A stretch of DNA of 64,000 nt from JAEUMD01 sp050250815 (GCA_050250815.1 JBFWNY010000013.1:32076-96075); one strand, 5' to 3'; positions 8,159 through 18,700 are shown, numbered from the stretch's first letter. A program made the numbers and translations. Notes: generated by a model from the sequence alone, not told the origin.

Positions 8159-11100
8159 CCGTGCGCGAGGCCTCGCACGCACACGACGGTGACATGCGCA
8201 GCGGAACATCGCCGTCCGGTGGTGGCATTGTCGGCATCTTCGTGCGCCACGCGACCGCGCCCAACCTGCTCATGGCGACACTCGTGCTGTTCGGCCTGTT
8301 CGCGCTGGCGCGCCTCAACCGCCAGTTCTTCCCTAGCTTCGACGTGCCAGTCGTCTCGGTCAGCGTCGTGTGGCCCGGCGCCAGCGCGGAGGACGTCGAG
8401 GGCAACATCCTCGACGTGTTGGAACCGGAGCTGCGCTTCCTCGACGATGTGTCGGAGGTCACCTCGGTCGCGCGCGAGGGGGCCGCCGTCATCTCCATCG
8501 AGCTGACGACCGGCGCCGATCTGCAGAAGGCGCAGAGCGACGTCGAACAGGCGGTGGCGCGCGTCGTCACCCTTCCCGAAACGGCCGAGCGCCCGGTGAT
8601 CTCGCGTGCCAACTTCTTCGACAACGTCGCCAAGATCGCCATCTCCGGCCCCTTCTCAGAGCAGGTGCTGAAGACCCACGCCAAGGCGTTGCGCGACGGG
8701 CTGCTCGCCGCGGGCATCGACCGCGTCGTGCTCAGCGGCGCGCGTGACGAAGAAGTGTGGATCACGCTCAACGAGAACGAGATGCGGCGCCTCGGCCTGA
8801 CGCTGGAAGCCGTTTCGCGTGTCGTGCGCGAGAGTACGCAGGACATCCCCGCCGGCCGGCTCGAAGGCACGATCGACATCCAGCTTCGCGCGCGCGCAGA
8901 GCGCAAGACGGCCGAGGAGATCGGCCGCATCGAGGTGAAATCAGCTGCCACCGGCGAGCGCATCCTGCTGTCCGACATCGCGCTGGTCGAGACGCGCTTC
9001 GACCGCGACGGCAAGACCGGTGTGTTCAAGGGTGAACGCGGCATCGAGATCCAGGTGCAACGCTCTCTGGGCGCCGACACGCTCGAGACGATGCGCATCA
9101 TGAACGAGTACCTCGACAAGGTGCGCCCGACGCTACCTCCGACACTGAGGGTGGAAACCTACGACATCGCCGGCAAGCTCGTCGTCCAGCGCCTGGGCAT
9201 CCTTATCGAGAACGGTATCCAGGGCCTCGCACTGGTGCTTGTGATGCTGTTCGTGTTCCTGAATGCGCGCATCGCCTTCTGGGTGGCTGCCGGCATTCCA
9301 GTGGCCCTGCTTGCGGCACTGGGCGTCATGTGGATTACGGGCCAGTCGATCAATATGGTGTCGATGTTCGCGCTCATCATGATGCTCGGCATTATCGTCG
9401 ACGACGCGATCGTCGTGGGCGAGCAGGCTGCAACCAACGAGGAAATGGGGCTCACCAGCCTGGACGCCGCCGAGCAGGGCGCGCTCAAGATGCTGGCGCC
9501 GGTGATTGCCGCCACGCTGACGACCGCGTGTGCCTTCATGCCGATCCTGTTCATTGGGGACCGCATCGGCGACATTATGGGCGCAATCCCGCTCGTCGTG
9601 CTGTCGGTGCTGGCGGCGAGCACGATCGAATGCTTCCTGATCCTGCCCGGGCATCTGCGGCACGGCGGGCATTCCGGCGTACGGCGCGTTAGCCGTCCGC
9701 GCGCGGCCTTCGACCGCGGCTTTGCGAGATTGCGCGACGGCCCGTTCCGTTCACTCGTGAGGCTTGCCTTCCGTTGGCGCTACACGACGCTCGCCGCGCT
9801 CGCCGCGCTGCTGATCCTATCGGTCGGCATGCTCGCCGGCGGACGCGTCGCCTTCGAGTTCTTCCCTTCGCCGGAACCCGAAAACATCTCGGCGCTGGTC
9901 ACGTTCGCCCCCGGCACCCCACGCGAAGTGCAGGAGCGCGCCGTCAGCCAGGTCGAAGCGGCACTCTATCGCACCGAGCATCTGTTGCTGGCGCCAGCCG
10001 GCGCCGATGCGGCGAACGATGATACCGCGCAGGTACACGCTGTCCCGAGAAAGCACACGCGCGACGACCATCTGGTCGATACGGTCTTTTCCACCGTCGG
10101 GCAGGCCGGACGCGCGCAGGGCGACAACCTCGCCGAGATCGACGTGCAGCTCACCCCATCCGAGCAGAGGTCGGTTACCACGAAGCGCATCGTCGCCGCC
10201 TGGAACAAGGCCGTGCCGCCAATTCCTGGCATCGAGCGTATCGCGATGTTCGGCCGGCGCGGAGGCCCGCCTGGACGCGACATCGATATTCGCCTGCAGG
10301 ATAGTCCCATCGACAGGCTGAAGCAGGCGGCCGAAGAGGTGAAGCTCGCGCTGACGGGCTTCCCCGGCGTGAGCGGCATCGACGACGATCTTCCTTACGG
10401 CAAGCAGGAGTACGTATTCACGCTGACGCCGCGCGGTGCCACGCTGGGCTTCACCGGACAGATGATCGGCCAGCAGGTGCGCGCCGCCTTCGAAGGCCAG
10501 ATCGCAACGCGGTTCGCGCGCGGCGACGACGAGATCACAGTGCGGGTCAAACGCCAGCAGGAGCATACGGGGCGCGCCGACCTCGCGCGGCTCTATCTCG
10601 CCGCCCCCAACGGCGAACGCGTTCCACTGCCCGAAATCGTCGACATCGAGGAGCGCCGCAGCTTCTCCATCATCCAGCGCAAGGACGGCGTACGCACGGT
10701 TTCCGTGACGGCCGATATCGACAGCGAGGTCACGACCTCGCAGGACGTCATCGACCGGCTGAGCCGCGAGGTGCTGCCGCCGATCGTCGAGCGGCACGGA
10801 CTGACGTTTGTCTTCAAGGGCCGCGCGGACGAAACGCAGAAGTCGTTCCGCGACTTGAAGCAGGGCGCGGCGCTCGCACTCGCCCTGATCTACATCGTGC
10901 TCGGCTGGGTGTTCGCGAGCTACTGGAAGCCGTTCGCAGTCATGGCGATCATCCCGTTCGGCTTCGTCGGCGCGGTGTTCGGGCACTATCTGACGGGGTA
11001 CAACCTCACCATCATCAGCATGATCGGCTTGCTCGGCTTGTCGGGCATTCTCGTCAACGACTCCATCGTGCTCGTCAGCCGCATCCGCGAGCGGCTCGAG

Positions 11101-11397
11101 GCCGGCGACACGCTGGAAGAGGCGGCTGTGGGCGGGGCCGCGGATCGCCTGCGCGCGGTTCTACTCACATCGCTCACAACAATCGGCGGACTGCTGCCGC
11201 TGATCTTCGAAACGAGCCGTCAAGCCCAGTTCCTCATCCCGATGGCGCTGACGCTCGTGTTCGGTCTGGCGACCGCCACCGTGCTCGTGCTGGTGCTGGT
11301 GCCGAGCCTGATCGGCATGGGTGGAGACGTGAACCGTATCGCCTCCGCGGCCAAACGCCTGTTGCGGGGCGGCGGACAAGCCGTCGCGGAAAATTGA
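8155..11397 (+). CDS. RND family efflux transporter, permease subunit
   Basis: 1080 residues, the usual AcrB-family length. An N-terminal membrane helix (FVRHATAPNLLMATLVLFGL) is followed by two large periplasmic loops and two six-helix bundles. The proton-relay acidic pair Asp416-Asp417 is intact in the TM4 motif GIIVDDAIVVGEQ, so the pump should be active by proton antiport. The second half has the matching GLSGILVNDSIVL motif. It starts on the ATG overlapping the adaptor stop by 4 nt. It belongs to the hydrophobe/amphiphile or uncharacterised RND branch rather than the heavy-metal branch, judged only by general motif appearance. Confidence 0.94.
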   Translation: MTVREASHAHDGDMRSGTSPSGGGIVGIFVRHATAPNLLMATLVLFGLFALARLNRQFFPSFDVPVVSVSVVWPGASAEDVEGNILDVLEPELRFLDDVSEVTSVAREGAAVISIELTTGADLQKAQSDVEQAVARVVTLPETAERPVISRANFFDNVAKIAISGPFSEQVLKTHAKALRDGLLAAGIDRVVLSGARDEEVWITLNENEMRRLGLTLEAVSRVVRESTQDIPAGRLEGTIDIQLRARAERKTAEEIGRIEVKSAATGERILLSDIALVETRFDRDGKTGVFKGERGIEIQVQRSLGADTLETMRIMNEYLDKVRPTLPPTLRVETYDIAGKLVVQRLGILIENGIQGLALVLVMLFVFLNARIAFWVAAGIPVALLAALGVMWITGQSINMVSMFALIMMLGIIVDDAIVVGEQAATNEEMGLTSLDAAEQGALKMLAPVIAATLTTACAFMPILFIGDRIGDIMGAIPLVVLSVLAASTIECFLILPGHLRHGGHSGVRRVSRPRAAFDRGFARLRDGPFRSLVRLAFRWRYTTLAALAALLILSVGMLAGGRVAFEFFPSPEPENISALVTFAPGTPREVQERAVSQVEAALYRTEHLLLAPAGADAANDDTAQVHAVPRKHTRDDHLVDTVFSTVGQAGRAQGDNLAEIDVQLTPSEQRSVTTKRIVAAWNKAVPPIPGIERIAMFGRRGGPPGRDIDIRLQDSPIDRLKQAAEEVKLALTGFPGVSGIDDDLPYGKQEYVFTLTPRGATLGFTGQMIGQQVRAAFEGQIATRFARGDDEITVRVKRQQEHTGRADLARLYLAAPNGERVPLPEIVDIEERRSFSIIQRKDGVRTVSVTADIDSEVTTSQDVIDRLSREVLPPIVERHGLTFVFKGRADETQKSFRDLKQGAALALALIYIVLGWVFASYWKPFAVMAIIPFGFVGAVFGHYLTGYNLTIISMIGLLGLSGILVNDSIVLVSRIRERLEAGDTLEEAAVGGAADRLRAVLLTSLTTIGGLLPLIFETSRQAQFLIPMALTLVFGLATATVLVLVLVPSLIGMGGDVNRIASAAKRLLRGGGQAVAEN

Positions 11398-11627
11398 TCC
11401 ACCACGGCTATCGTGTTGCTCAATCCCCACGACAGCGCCGGGAAATTCCCCACTTTCGCTTCGATTCGGGGCACGGGCCTTGCCCCTCTCGGATCGAGTC
11501 GGCAAGTTTGCGGGCATGGTTTTGCCGTCGCTACGTGCGACGGCCAGTGCTGCCCTGGAAATTCCGGACGTTGCTTAAACGGATGCGCAGCCCAGAGGAA
11601 ACCCGCAGACGAAGAGGAAATCAGTCC

Positions 11628-12200
11628 ATGTCGTCCACAAGACGCCTGCTTCGCCGCGTTGCCCTTGCTACGCTTGTCGTCCTTCTGGCCGTGCCCGGTG
11701 CACGCCCCGCCGCGGCGCAGGACTTCTTCTCCTTCCTATGGGGAGGTGGCTCCCGTGATGTCGTCTCTTTCTCTCACACGGTCGCACCGCGGCAGATCAT
11801 CGTGTCGTTCGGCGACCGCAAGCTCTATTGGGTGCACAAGCGCGGCGAGGCCATCAGCTATCCGATCGCCGTTCCGCGCGAGCAGAGCCGCTGGTCGGGC
11901 GTGACGAGTGTGTCGTCCAAACGCGTCAATCCGTCTTGGACACCGACACCGACGATGCGCGCGGAGAACCCCAAGCTGCCCGCTTTTGTTCCAGGAGGCC
12001 ATCCGCTCAACCCGCTGGGCGTGCGCGCGCTTTACCTGGGCTCGAGCATGTACCGCATTCACGGTACGGACGCGCCTTGGACGATCGGTACAGCCGTCTC
12101 CAAGGGCTGCATCCGCATGTATAACGAGGACGTGCTGGACCTTTACCCGCGGGTACCCGTCGGCACCAAGGTAACCGTGACCTGGAAGCGCTATCAGTAA
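11628..12200 (+). CDS. L,D-transpeptidase (YkuD family)
   Basis: 190 residues with a signal peptide ending near PAAAQ. The catalytic signature is present: His145 in HGTDAP and Cys161 in SKGCIRM, followed by N-x-D-V-x-D-L-Y. Family members form 3-3 peptidoglycan cross-links or attach proteins to peptidoglycan in the periplasm, through a thioester on the catalytic Cys. Start chosen at ATG 11628 because a GAGGAA-type ribosome site lies just upstream and the signal peptide begins there; the longer frame starting TTG at 11394 has no such support. It stands alone, 230 nt after the RND genes, and ends at a strong terminator. Confidence 0.93.
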   Translation: MSSTRRLLRRVALATLVVLLAVPGARPAAAQDFFSFLWGGGSRDVVSFSHTVAPRQIIVSFGDRKLYWVHKRGEAISYPIAVPREQSRWSGVTSVSSKRVNPSWTPTPTMRAENPKLPAFVPGGHPLNPLGVRALYLGSSMYRIHGTDAPWTIGTAVSKGCIRMYNEDVLDLYPRVPVGTKVTVTWKRYQ

Positions 12201-12224
12201 GCGCTCCGCCAACGTTATTTTCTG

Positions 12225-12256
12225 GCCGCCGTTCACCTCTGTGGGCGGCGGCTTTT
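12225..12256 (+). terminator. Rho-independent terminator after the L,D-transpeptidase
   Basis: Twelve-base arms (12225-12236 with 12241-12252, including two G-U pairs), a four-base loop and TTTT at 12253-12256. It starts 25 nt after the stop codon. Confidence 0.75.
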
Positions 12257-12489
12257 CGTTGGCCTTGTCGACCCTGCGGATGAACCAGGGGACGACCTGG
12301 GGGCATGCGGCCAAGTTGCATCGGCTTTGCCCCGATCTTGCTCGATTGCTCGAACAGGCTTAGCTGCTTATGGCTTGGCAATCGCGTCCGCGTCGCCGCT
12401 TGGCTGTTGACGTAACGCGTCGCCAAGATGACGGCCCACGGTTGGCTACCGGAAGAGTAGGTCGCACGTCCAGACGCCAGGAGCCCTCT

Positions 12490-13152
12490 ATGAATTGTGC
12501 CGCTCGATTGCTTGTCTTTGCAGCAGCGCTGCCGGCCGCATCGGCCTGGACCACGGCCGCCACCGCGCATCCTCACGTCTGGGTCAAGGTCGAGGCCACG
12601 GTCAATTACCAGCGCGGGGCGGTCACCGACATCACGCAGCGCTGGACGTTCGACGAAATGTATTCGGCCATGGCGACCCAGGGGCTCGATACGAACGGCG
12701 ACGGCACCTACGACCGCAAGGAGCTGGCCGAACTCGCCCAGGTGAACATCGACGGGCTGAAGGAGTTCGACTACTTCACGTTCGCCAAACTCGGCACCGC
12801 GGATCTGAAGCTCGCCGATCCCAAGGACTACTGGCTCGAGTACAAGGACGGCGTGCTCACACTCACTGTCACAATGCCGCTGGCGCAACCAGTGCTCGCC
12901 GAGGCCGAGGGCTTCTCGTTCGCCGTCTATGATCCGAGCTTCTTTATCGCCTTCGATTTCGTGAAGGATAACGCCATTACGCTCGCCGGAGCACCGGTGG
13001 GATGCGAGGCGAAGCTGACCGTGCCCAAGCAGGATGCCGATCTGGCAAAGGCTCTGTCGGATGCGGCGCAGGTTGATACCAGCGGATCGGTTGGCGGCGA
13101 CCTAGGGTTCGCCGTCGCCAAGACCGTCGTGCTCGGATGCCCCAAAAGCTGA
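12490..13152 (+). CDS. DUF1007 family periplasmic protein
   Basis: 220 residues, with a signal peptide ending near ATAHPHVW. The mature start HPHVWV is the hallmark of DUF1007. A D-T-N-G-D-G-x-x-D-x-x-E stretch around residues 70-81 looks like an EF-hand calcium loop. DUF1007 proteins are usually encoded beside NicO/HoxN-type nickel/cobalt permeases, as here, where the permease starts 10 nt downstream; a periplasmic metal-handling or assembly role is inferred. ATG 12490 has an AGGAG site about 7 nt upstream, and the signal peptide fits it; the frame extends upstream but without support. Confidence 0.88.
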   Translation: MNCAARLLVFAAALPAASAWTTAATAHPHVWVKVEATVNYQRGAVTDITQRWTFDEMYSAMATQGLDTNGDGTYDRKELAELAQVNIDGLKEFDYFTFAKLGTADLKLADPKDYWLEYKDGVLTLTVTMPLAQPVLAEAEGFSFAVYDPSFFIAFDFVKDNAITLAGAPVGCEAKLTVPKQDADLAKALSDAAQVDTSGSVGGDLGFAVAKTVVLGCPKS

Positions 13153-13162
13153 AGGCAGCTTG

Positions 13163-14449
13163 ATGCGCCATGCCCTGCAGACGCTCGTGATAGCGATGTT
13201 GCTGGCGGTCGCACCGATTGCAATCGCGACGGCGAATGCTCAGCAGGCCGCAGACTCTGCATTGGCGCCAGCAGCCACACCGGACGCCGGCAAGGCCGCC
13301 TCTCAGGACATCAGAAAGCGCAGCCTGTTCGGCGACCGAGGGGCGGCCACATCCCCGGCCGTGCAGACCGGACCGTTCAGCGGCGCATTCGCGTGGTTGA
13401 TGGCCATGCAGCATAAGGTACACCGCGCCCTGGCGCAGGCCGTCAAGGACATCAAGGCGCAGAGCCCGATCTCGGCGGCGCTCGTGCTGGGCGCGCTGTC
13501 ATTTGCCTACGGCGTGCTGCACGCTGCCGGGCCGGGGCACGGCAAGGCGGTGATCTCGTCCTATGTGCTCGCCAACGAGCGGACGGTGAAGCGCGGCATC
13601 ATGCTGTCGTTCCTGGCCGCCGCAATCCAAGGTCTTTCGGCCCTCATCGTTGTCGGTGTTCTGGTGCTGGCTCTCAACGCCACAAGCCTTGAGATAAAGG
13701 CCACCGAGCGCTGGATCGAGACGGGGAGCTGGGCGCTGGTCGCGCTGATCGGGCTGTGGCTCGTTGTCGGCCAGTTGCGCGCGATGCTCGCGGCGCGCGG
13801 CAAAGCTGCCGCCCCTGCCACGCACACGAACTCGTCGCGCGACGCCGCAGCATCGAAGCTTCAGGACTTCGTTGGCGAACATACGCACGCTCATGGTCCC
13901 GACTGCGGCTGCGCGCACGGCGCCGCTGATCAGGTGACTCTGGTGCGGCAAGCGCGCGCTTCAAGCCCGGGCGTCACATTCGCGCCGACCAGCGCCGCGG
14001 CCGCGGCCACGCCCGCCGAAGCACATGACAAGGGGCACGCAGACGTCCACATGCACGAGCACGATGCCTGCTGCGGCCATGCTCACATGCCCGCACCCGA
14101 AGACATCCAAGGAAGGCTGTCCTGGTCGAAGGCCCTGGCCATTGCCTTCTCCGTTGGTATCCGGCCGTGTACCGGCGCCATCCTGGTCCTCGTCTTCGCC
14201 ATCAGCCAGGGACTGTTCTGGGCCGGCGTGTTTGCCACCTTCGCCATGGCGCTCGGCACGGCGATCACAGTGTCGGCGCTGGCCGCCCTCGCTCTCATCT
14301 CGCGCGACGCCGCCAAGCGCATGGCAGGCGGCGAAAGCCGGTGGGGTCGTCGTGTCGAACAGGGCATCGGGCTTGCCGGTGCTCTTCTCGTGACAGCGAT
14401 GGGCGTTGCGTTCTTTGTCGGATCGCTGCAGCCTGCAGCGCCTTTCTGA
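13163..14449 (+). CDS. NicO/RcnA-type nickel/cobalt efflux permease
   Basis: 428 residues, with an N-terminal signal-like segment ending NAQQA and then six or more membrane helices. The family motifs HAAGPGHGK (first helix pair) and GIRPCTGAILVL (second half) are clear. Between them is a cytoplasmic or periplasmic loop of about 90 residues with two His/Cys clusters (THAHGPDCGCAH and HMHEHDACCGHAH), typical metal-binding loops of this exporter family. ATG 13163 is preferred over the overlapping TTG 13160 because GAAGGCAG sits upstream. Co-transcribed with the DUF1007 gene. Direction (efflux rather than uptake) is inferred from resemblance to RcnA. Confidence 0.88.
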   Translation: MRHALQTLVIAMLLAVAPIAIATANAQQAADSALAPAATPDAGKAASQDIRKRSLFGDRGAATSPAVQTGPFSGAFAWLMAMQHKVHRALAQAVKDIKAQSPISAALVLGALSFAYGVLHAAGPGHGKAVISSYVLANERTVKRGIMLSFLAAAIQGLSALIVVGVLVLALNATSLEIKATERWIETGSWALVALIGLWLVVGQLRAMLAARGKAAAPATHTNSSRDAAASKLQDFVGEHTHAHGPDCGCAHGAADQVTLVRQARASSPGVTFAPTSAAAAATPAEAHDKGHADVHMHEHDACCGHAHMPAPEDIQGRLSWSKALAIAFSVGIRPCTGAILVLVFAISQGLFWAGVFATFAMALGTAITVSALAALALISRDAAKRMAGGESRWGRRVEQGIGLAGALLVTAMGVAFFVGSLQPAAPF

Positions 14450-14474
14450 GCACGTCCGGTTTAGACAATCCGGC

Positions 14475-14909
14475 TCAGTTCGCTGTCGCCAGAATGTGGT
14501 TTATCGCGTGGAAGAACGTCTCAGGCCCGACGTAACCCGGCACGCGCCCGATCTCGCGATTGTTCTGAATCAGCACAGCCGTCGGCACTTGATCGACGGG
14601 GCTCGCCAGCGTCACGTTGCCCGCACCTGGCTCGTTGAGGTCAACGAAGCGCATCGGCATGTTCTGCGCGCGCGCGGAGGCTGCGTAGGCAGGCTCGACG
14701 TAGCGGCGAAAGAGCGTGCAGTAGACGCAGTCGGGCGCCTCGAACACGACGATCTGCAAAGGCTCGGCATCAAGCGCCGTGGCGGGCGCCGGGATGGCCT
14801 CGGGCGCCGGGGCGGCGGCGACCGCGGGACCCAGCCCGACAGCGCCGAGTGCGAGCAATGCGAGCCGCCTGGAAAGACCGCGGCGGTTTGGATGGATCTT
14901 GTCCGTCAT
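14475..14909 (-). CDS. Secreted thioredoxin-like protein
   Basis: 144 residues. A twin-Arg-like N-terminus (NRRGLSRRLALLAL) and an A/P-rich segment suggest export. The fold core VVFEAPDCVYCTLF holds a C-V-Y-C redox motif, and the cis-proline loop is VDQVPTAVLI. This resembles SoxW/DsbE-like periplasmic thioredoxins that reduce or protect thiols outside the cytoplasm. ATG 14909 follows an AGGA site with 6-nt spacing. Transcribed toward the NicO exporter gene with only 25 nt between the two stops. Given the Cys-rich secreted proteins elsewhere in the window, a role in disulfide handling is possible but not shown. Confidence 0.8.
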   Translation of the reverse strand: MTDKIHPNRRGLSRRLALLALGAVGLGPAVAAAPAPEAIPAPATALDAEPLQIVVFEAPDCVYCTLFRRYVEPAYAASARAQNMPMRFVDLNEPGAGNVTLASPVDQVPTAVLIQNNREIGRVPGYVGPETFFHAINHILATAN

Positions 14910-15248
14910 CGTTGATCCTGGCGGAACCTCTAGGTTTCACCCGGACCGATCCAAGTTGCGGGCCGCGGGACCGCAGCGCGCCCGCCGCATGCCGTGCCAT
15001 CTGCGCGGTTGGTTAAGGTGACAGCAGCTCACCCCGTCAACGCACGGATTTTCCTTATGAATACGCGTCAGACCGATTTTCTTCGACCGGTCCCGGGGTT
15101 GTATGAGCCGAGATTTGACGAACACGGCTTAAAATATCGGTCGAACAGCGCTATGACCCTTGTGCGGCGTGTGAAAAGGCGCCCGCACGTCCATTCGTGG
15201 CGCGTCCTCGGCCACATCCAGACAAGGCTCAATCACGGGAGGCCGGCT
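14910..15248 (+). other. Divergent intergenic region (no gene seen)
   Basis: 339 nt between the thioredoxin-like gene (left) and the DUF2853 gene (right). It must hold both promoters. A TTGACG at 15115-15120 is followed too closely by an AT patch to form a standard promoter. The open frame through it has no plausible start or recognisable protein. Nothing else is seen. Confidence 0.5.
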
Positions 15249-15572
15249 ATGAGCACCGAATACATGACCGAAGTGAAGCGCTACGTCCCAGGCGCCGACG
15301 AGAAGGCGGTCGGCGGCATCGTCAAGCATCTTGGCATCGCGCTGAAAAGCAAGGACGCGTCGCTCGTGTCCTGCTCGAGCAAGGACGAACTGGCGCGGGT
15401 TCGCGACAGCTGGCTGAAGAAGAAGCTCGCGCTCGCCGATGACGACAAGACGCTCGATGCAGCGATCAAGGAGGTCTGCGAGAAGATGAAGGGCGACAAG
15501 CAGAAGAACCGCGTCACCTTCTATTATCTTCTGGCCGAGAAATTCGGCAAGCTGGACAAGCTCACCGGCTGA
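15249..15572 (+). CDS. DUF2853 family protein
   Basis: 107 residues, acidic/lysine-rich, small and soluble, without a signal peptide. Segments such as VKRYVPGADEKAVGGIVKHL and SLVSCSSKDELARVR match the DUF2853 family, a single-domain helical protein common in alphaproteobacteria with no known function. ATG 15249 starts the conserved domain exactly; the longer open frame from 14994 contains no recognisable sequence. Monocistronic, closed by a strong hairpin 34 nt downstream. Confidence 0.9.
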   Translation: MSTEYMTEVKRYVPGADEKAVGGIVKHLGIALKSKDASLVSCSSKDELARVRDSWLKKKLALADDDKTLDAAIKEVCEKMKGDKQKNRVTFYYLLAEKFGKLDKLTG

Positions 15573-15605
15573 ACCGCTGGATCGTGAACGCTGCACACGA
15601 ATATG

Positions 15606-15633
15606 AAGCCCCGGCCGCCGTGCCGGGGCTTTT
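15606..15633 (+). terminator. Rho-independent terminator after the DUF2853 gene
   Basis: Nine-base perfect arms (15606-15614 with 15623-15631), an 8-nt loop, and a T run ending at 15633. Confidence 0.8.
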
Positions 15634-15783
15634 CGCGTCCGCCCCCCAGCGATTGCACCGACTCTCGAAGCATGACACGCTGGCGGCGAGTGCACCGCCG
15701 CTGCCAACGCCGAGGAGTTCCGAGCCACGTCGAGCCTCGCCGACAAGTTCGATCTTTCCGCCAGAACACAGCTGCTCAACGGC

Positions 15784-18700
15784 ATGCAGGCTATCGTGCG
15801 GCTGGTGCTCACCCAGAAGGCTCGCGATGCGGCCGCCGGCCTCGCCACAGCCGGCTATGTAACAGGCTATCGCGGCTCGCCGATTGCCACGATCGAGAAC
15901 GCCTTCCGGCTCGCCGGGAAGCGCGTCGCAGAAGCCGACATCCTCTTCCAACCGCAGATCAACGAGGATCTGGCCGCCACCGCGATCTGGGGCTCGCAGC
16001 AGGCCGAGCTTCGTGGTGAGGGGCGCTTCGATGGCGTATTTGGAGTCTGGTACGGCAAGGGCCCGGGCGTCGACCGCTCCGGCGATGCATTGCGCCATGC
16101 CAACCACGCAGGCACCTCGCGCCACGGCGGCGTACTCGCCCTGATGGGTGACGACCACACCTGCGAGAGCTCCACCTCAGCCCATCAGTCCGAATTTGCG
16201 TTTGTCGACGCGATGATCCCGATCCTCAGTCCGTCGAGCATCCAGGATGTGCTCGACCTCGGCGTCATCGGCTTCGCGCTGTCGCGCTACGCGGGCGTAT
16301 GGGTCGGCCTCAAGTGCGTCAAGGATACGATCGAGAGCGCGACCGTCGTCGATGCCGCCTTGGACCGGATCACCATCCGCCTGCCCGATGAATCCGAGTT
16401 CGCAATGCCAACCGACGGCCTCAACATCCGGCTCGGAGATACGCCACTCGCCAAGGAGGCACGGCTCCACAACCATAAGCGCGCAGCAGTTCTGGCCTTC
16501 GCGCGCGCCAATAGGCTCGATCGCATCGTAATGACGGGCGGCGCGCAACCGCGCGTCGGTGTCATCGCGTCGGGCAAGGCGTATGCGGACGTGCGCAGCG
16601 CGCTCACACTCTTGGGCATCGACCCGCCCCGTGCCGACGCACTCGGGCTGCGCGTGATGAAGGTCGCCATGCCCTGGCCGCTGGAGCCGCAAGGCCTCCG
16701 GCGTTTTGCAGAAGGATTGGATCTTATCCTCGTCGTCGAGGAGAAGCGCTCGCTCATCGAGACGCAAGTCAAGGAACAGCTCTACGACCATCCCGATCGC
16801 CCGCGCGTTCTGGGCAAACGCGACGAGGACGGCGCATGGCTACTGCCGGCGGCGGGCGCGCTCGATCCGCATATGATCGCGCTCGCAATCGGGCGTCGGC
16901 TCGCCGCGCGCAACGCCGACGACGAGGAACTCGCCGCCCGCCTCGCAAGCCTCGATCAATCGGAAGCGCGGCTGAGACGCCTGACCGCAAGTGGCCCAGG
17001 ACCGCAGCGAAAGGCCTATTTCTGCGCCGGCTGTCCGCACAACACCTCGACGCGCGTACCCGACGGCGCACGCGCCTACGCCGGTATCGGCTGCCACTAC
17101 ATGGTCCAGTGGATGGACCGCAGCACCGAAGGCTTCACGCAGATGGGCGGGGAAGGCGCCAACTGGATCGGCGAGGCGCCGTTCTCCAAGCGCCGCCACG
17201 TCTATCAGAACATTGGTGACGGCACCTACGTGCATTCCGGCAGCCTCGCCATCCGAGCCGCGGTCGCTTCGGGCGTCACCATGACCTACAAGCTGCTCTA
17301 CAACGACGCGGTCGCGATGACCGGCGGGCAGCATCTGGAAGGTAACATCACCTTGCCGCAAATGGCCCGCCAGATCGTGGGCGAAGGCGCGCGCCGTGTT
17401 GCCGTCGTCGCAGAGGACCCCAACCGTTTCGGCCCCACCGACCTTCCAGCGGGCGTCACACTGCATCCGCGCACCGACCTCGACGCAGTGCAGCGCGAAT
17501 TGGCCGACAGCGACGGCGTAAGCGTCCTCATCTACGACCAGACGTGCGCGGCCGAGAAGCGGCGACGACGCAAGCGTGCCGTTTTGCCAGAGCCTGCAGA
17601 GCGCGTGTTCATCAATCACCTTGTCTGCGAGGGCTGCGGCGACTGCGGCCTCGCCTCCAACTGCGTCGCCATTGAGCCACGCTCGACGGAGGCAGGACTG
17701 AAGCGTGAGATCAACCAGTCCCAGTGCAACAAGGACTTCTCCTGTCTCGATGGGTTGTGCCCGAGCTTCGTGACGATCGAAGGCGCGCGCGTCCGCCGAC
17801 GGGAGCTGCCTGCGATCGACGATGCTCTGCACCACCTGCCCGAGCCATCGCGGCCGAGCCTTGTAGAGCCGATGTCGCTCGTCACAGCCGGCATTGGTGG
17901 GACCGGCATCGTCACTGTAACCGCGGTTCTGGGGCAGGCCGCCTATCTCGCGGGTCTCGGCTTCGGCGCCATCGACATGACCGGCATCGCGCAGAAGGGC
18001 GGCCCCGTCGTCTGCCACATGCGCTTTGCGCGCCGCGCGGAAGACATCGGCGCCATCCGCATTGGCACCGAGGACGCCGACGTGTTGATCGGTGCCGACC
18101 TCGTGGTCACCGCTCAGCACAGCGTCCTGGGCATGGTAGCCCCCGGCCGTACAGCGCTCGTTCTGTCAACGCACGCCGCAACCAGCGGCAGCTTCACGCG
18201 ATCGGGTACCGTCGAGGATGCTGGCGTTCACGAAGAGGCTATCCGCCAACGCGCCGGCAAGGCGCCGTGGTTCGCACTCGATGCACAGGCAGCCGCTCTG
18301 ACGCTGCTTGGCGATACGATCTACGCCAACATGCTGCTGACGGGCTCAGCCTATCAGGCGGGCCATATTCCGGTGGCATCAAGCGCGATCGAGGACGCCA
18401 TTGCGCTCAACGGCGTCGATGTCGAGACGAACCGAAGGGCGTTCCGGCTAGGGCGTCTGGCGGTTGCGGCACCCGATGCCTTTGCCAAGCTGATGGAGGG
18501 CGCGACTGACCGCCCTTCCAATTCGCTTGCGACCGCCGATCCCATCGAACGTCTAGCGCGCGACCTGGAATCCTATCAGGATCGGGCGCTTGCCGATCGT
18601 TTCCGCGCACGGGTCGGGCGCATTGCCAGTCTCGGCATCGAATTGGGCGACAAGGATGGCCTGCTCGCCGACAGCGTCGCGCGCGCCTACCACAAGGTGC

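Noticed and set aside
6881..8209. 442-residue minus-strand frame opposite the RND adaptor
   Set aside because: Antisense shadow with no recognisable domain.
14446..14478. CTGAGC...GCTCAG repeat between the exporter and thioredoxin genes as a bidirectional terminator
   Set aside because: Arms overlap both coding ends, and no U-tract follows on either side.
15113..15140. TTGACG and AT patch as a sigma-70 promoter
   Set aside because: Spacing of the elements is too short for a standard promoter.
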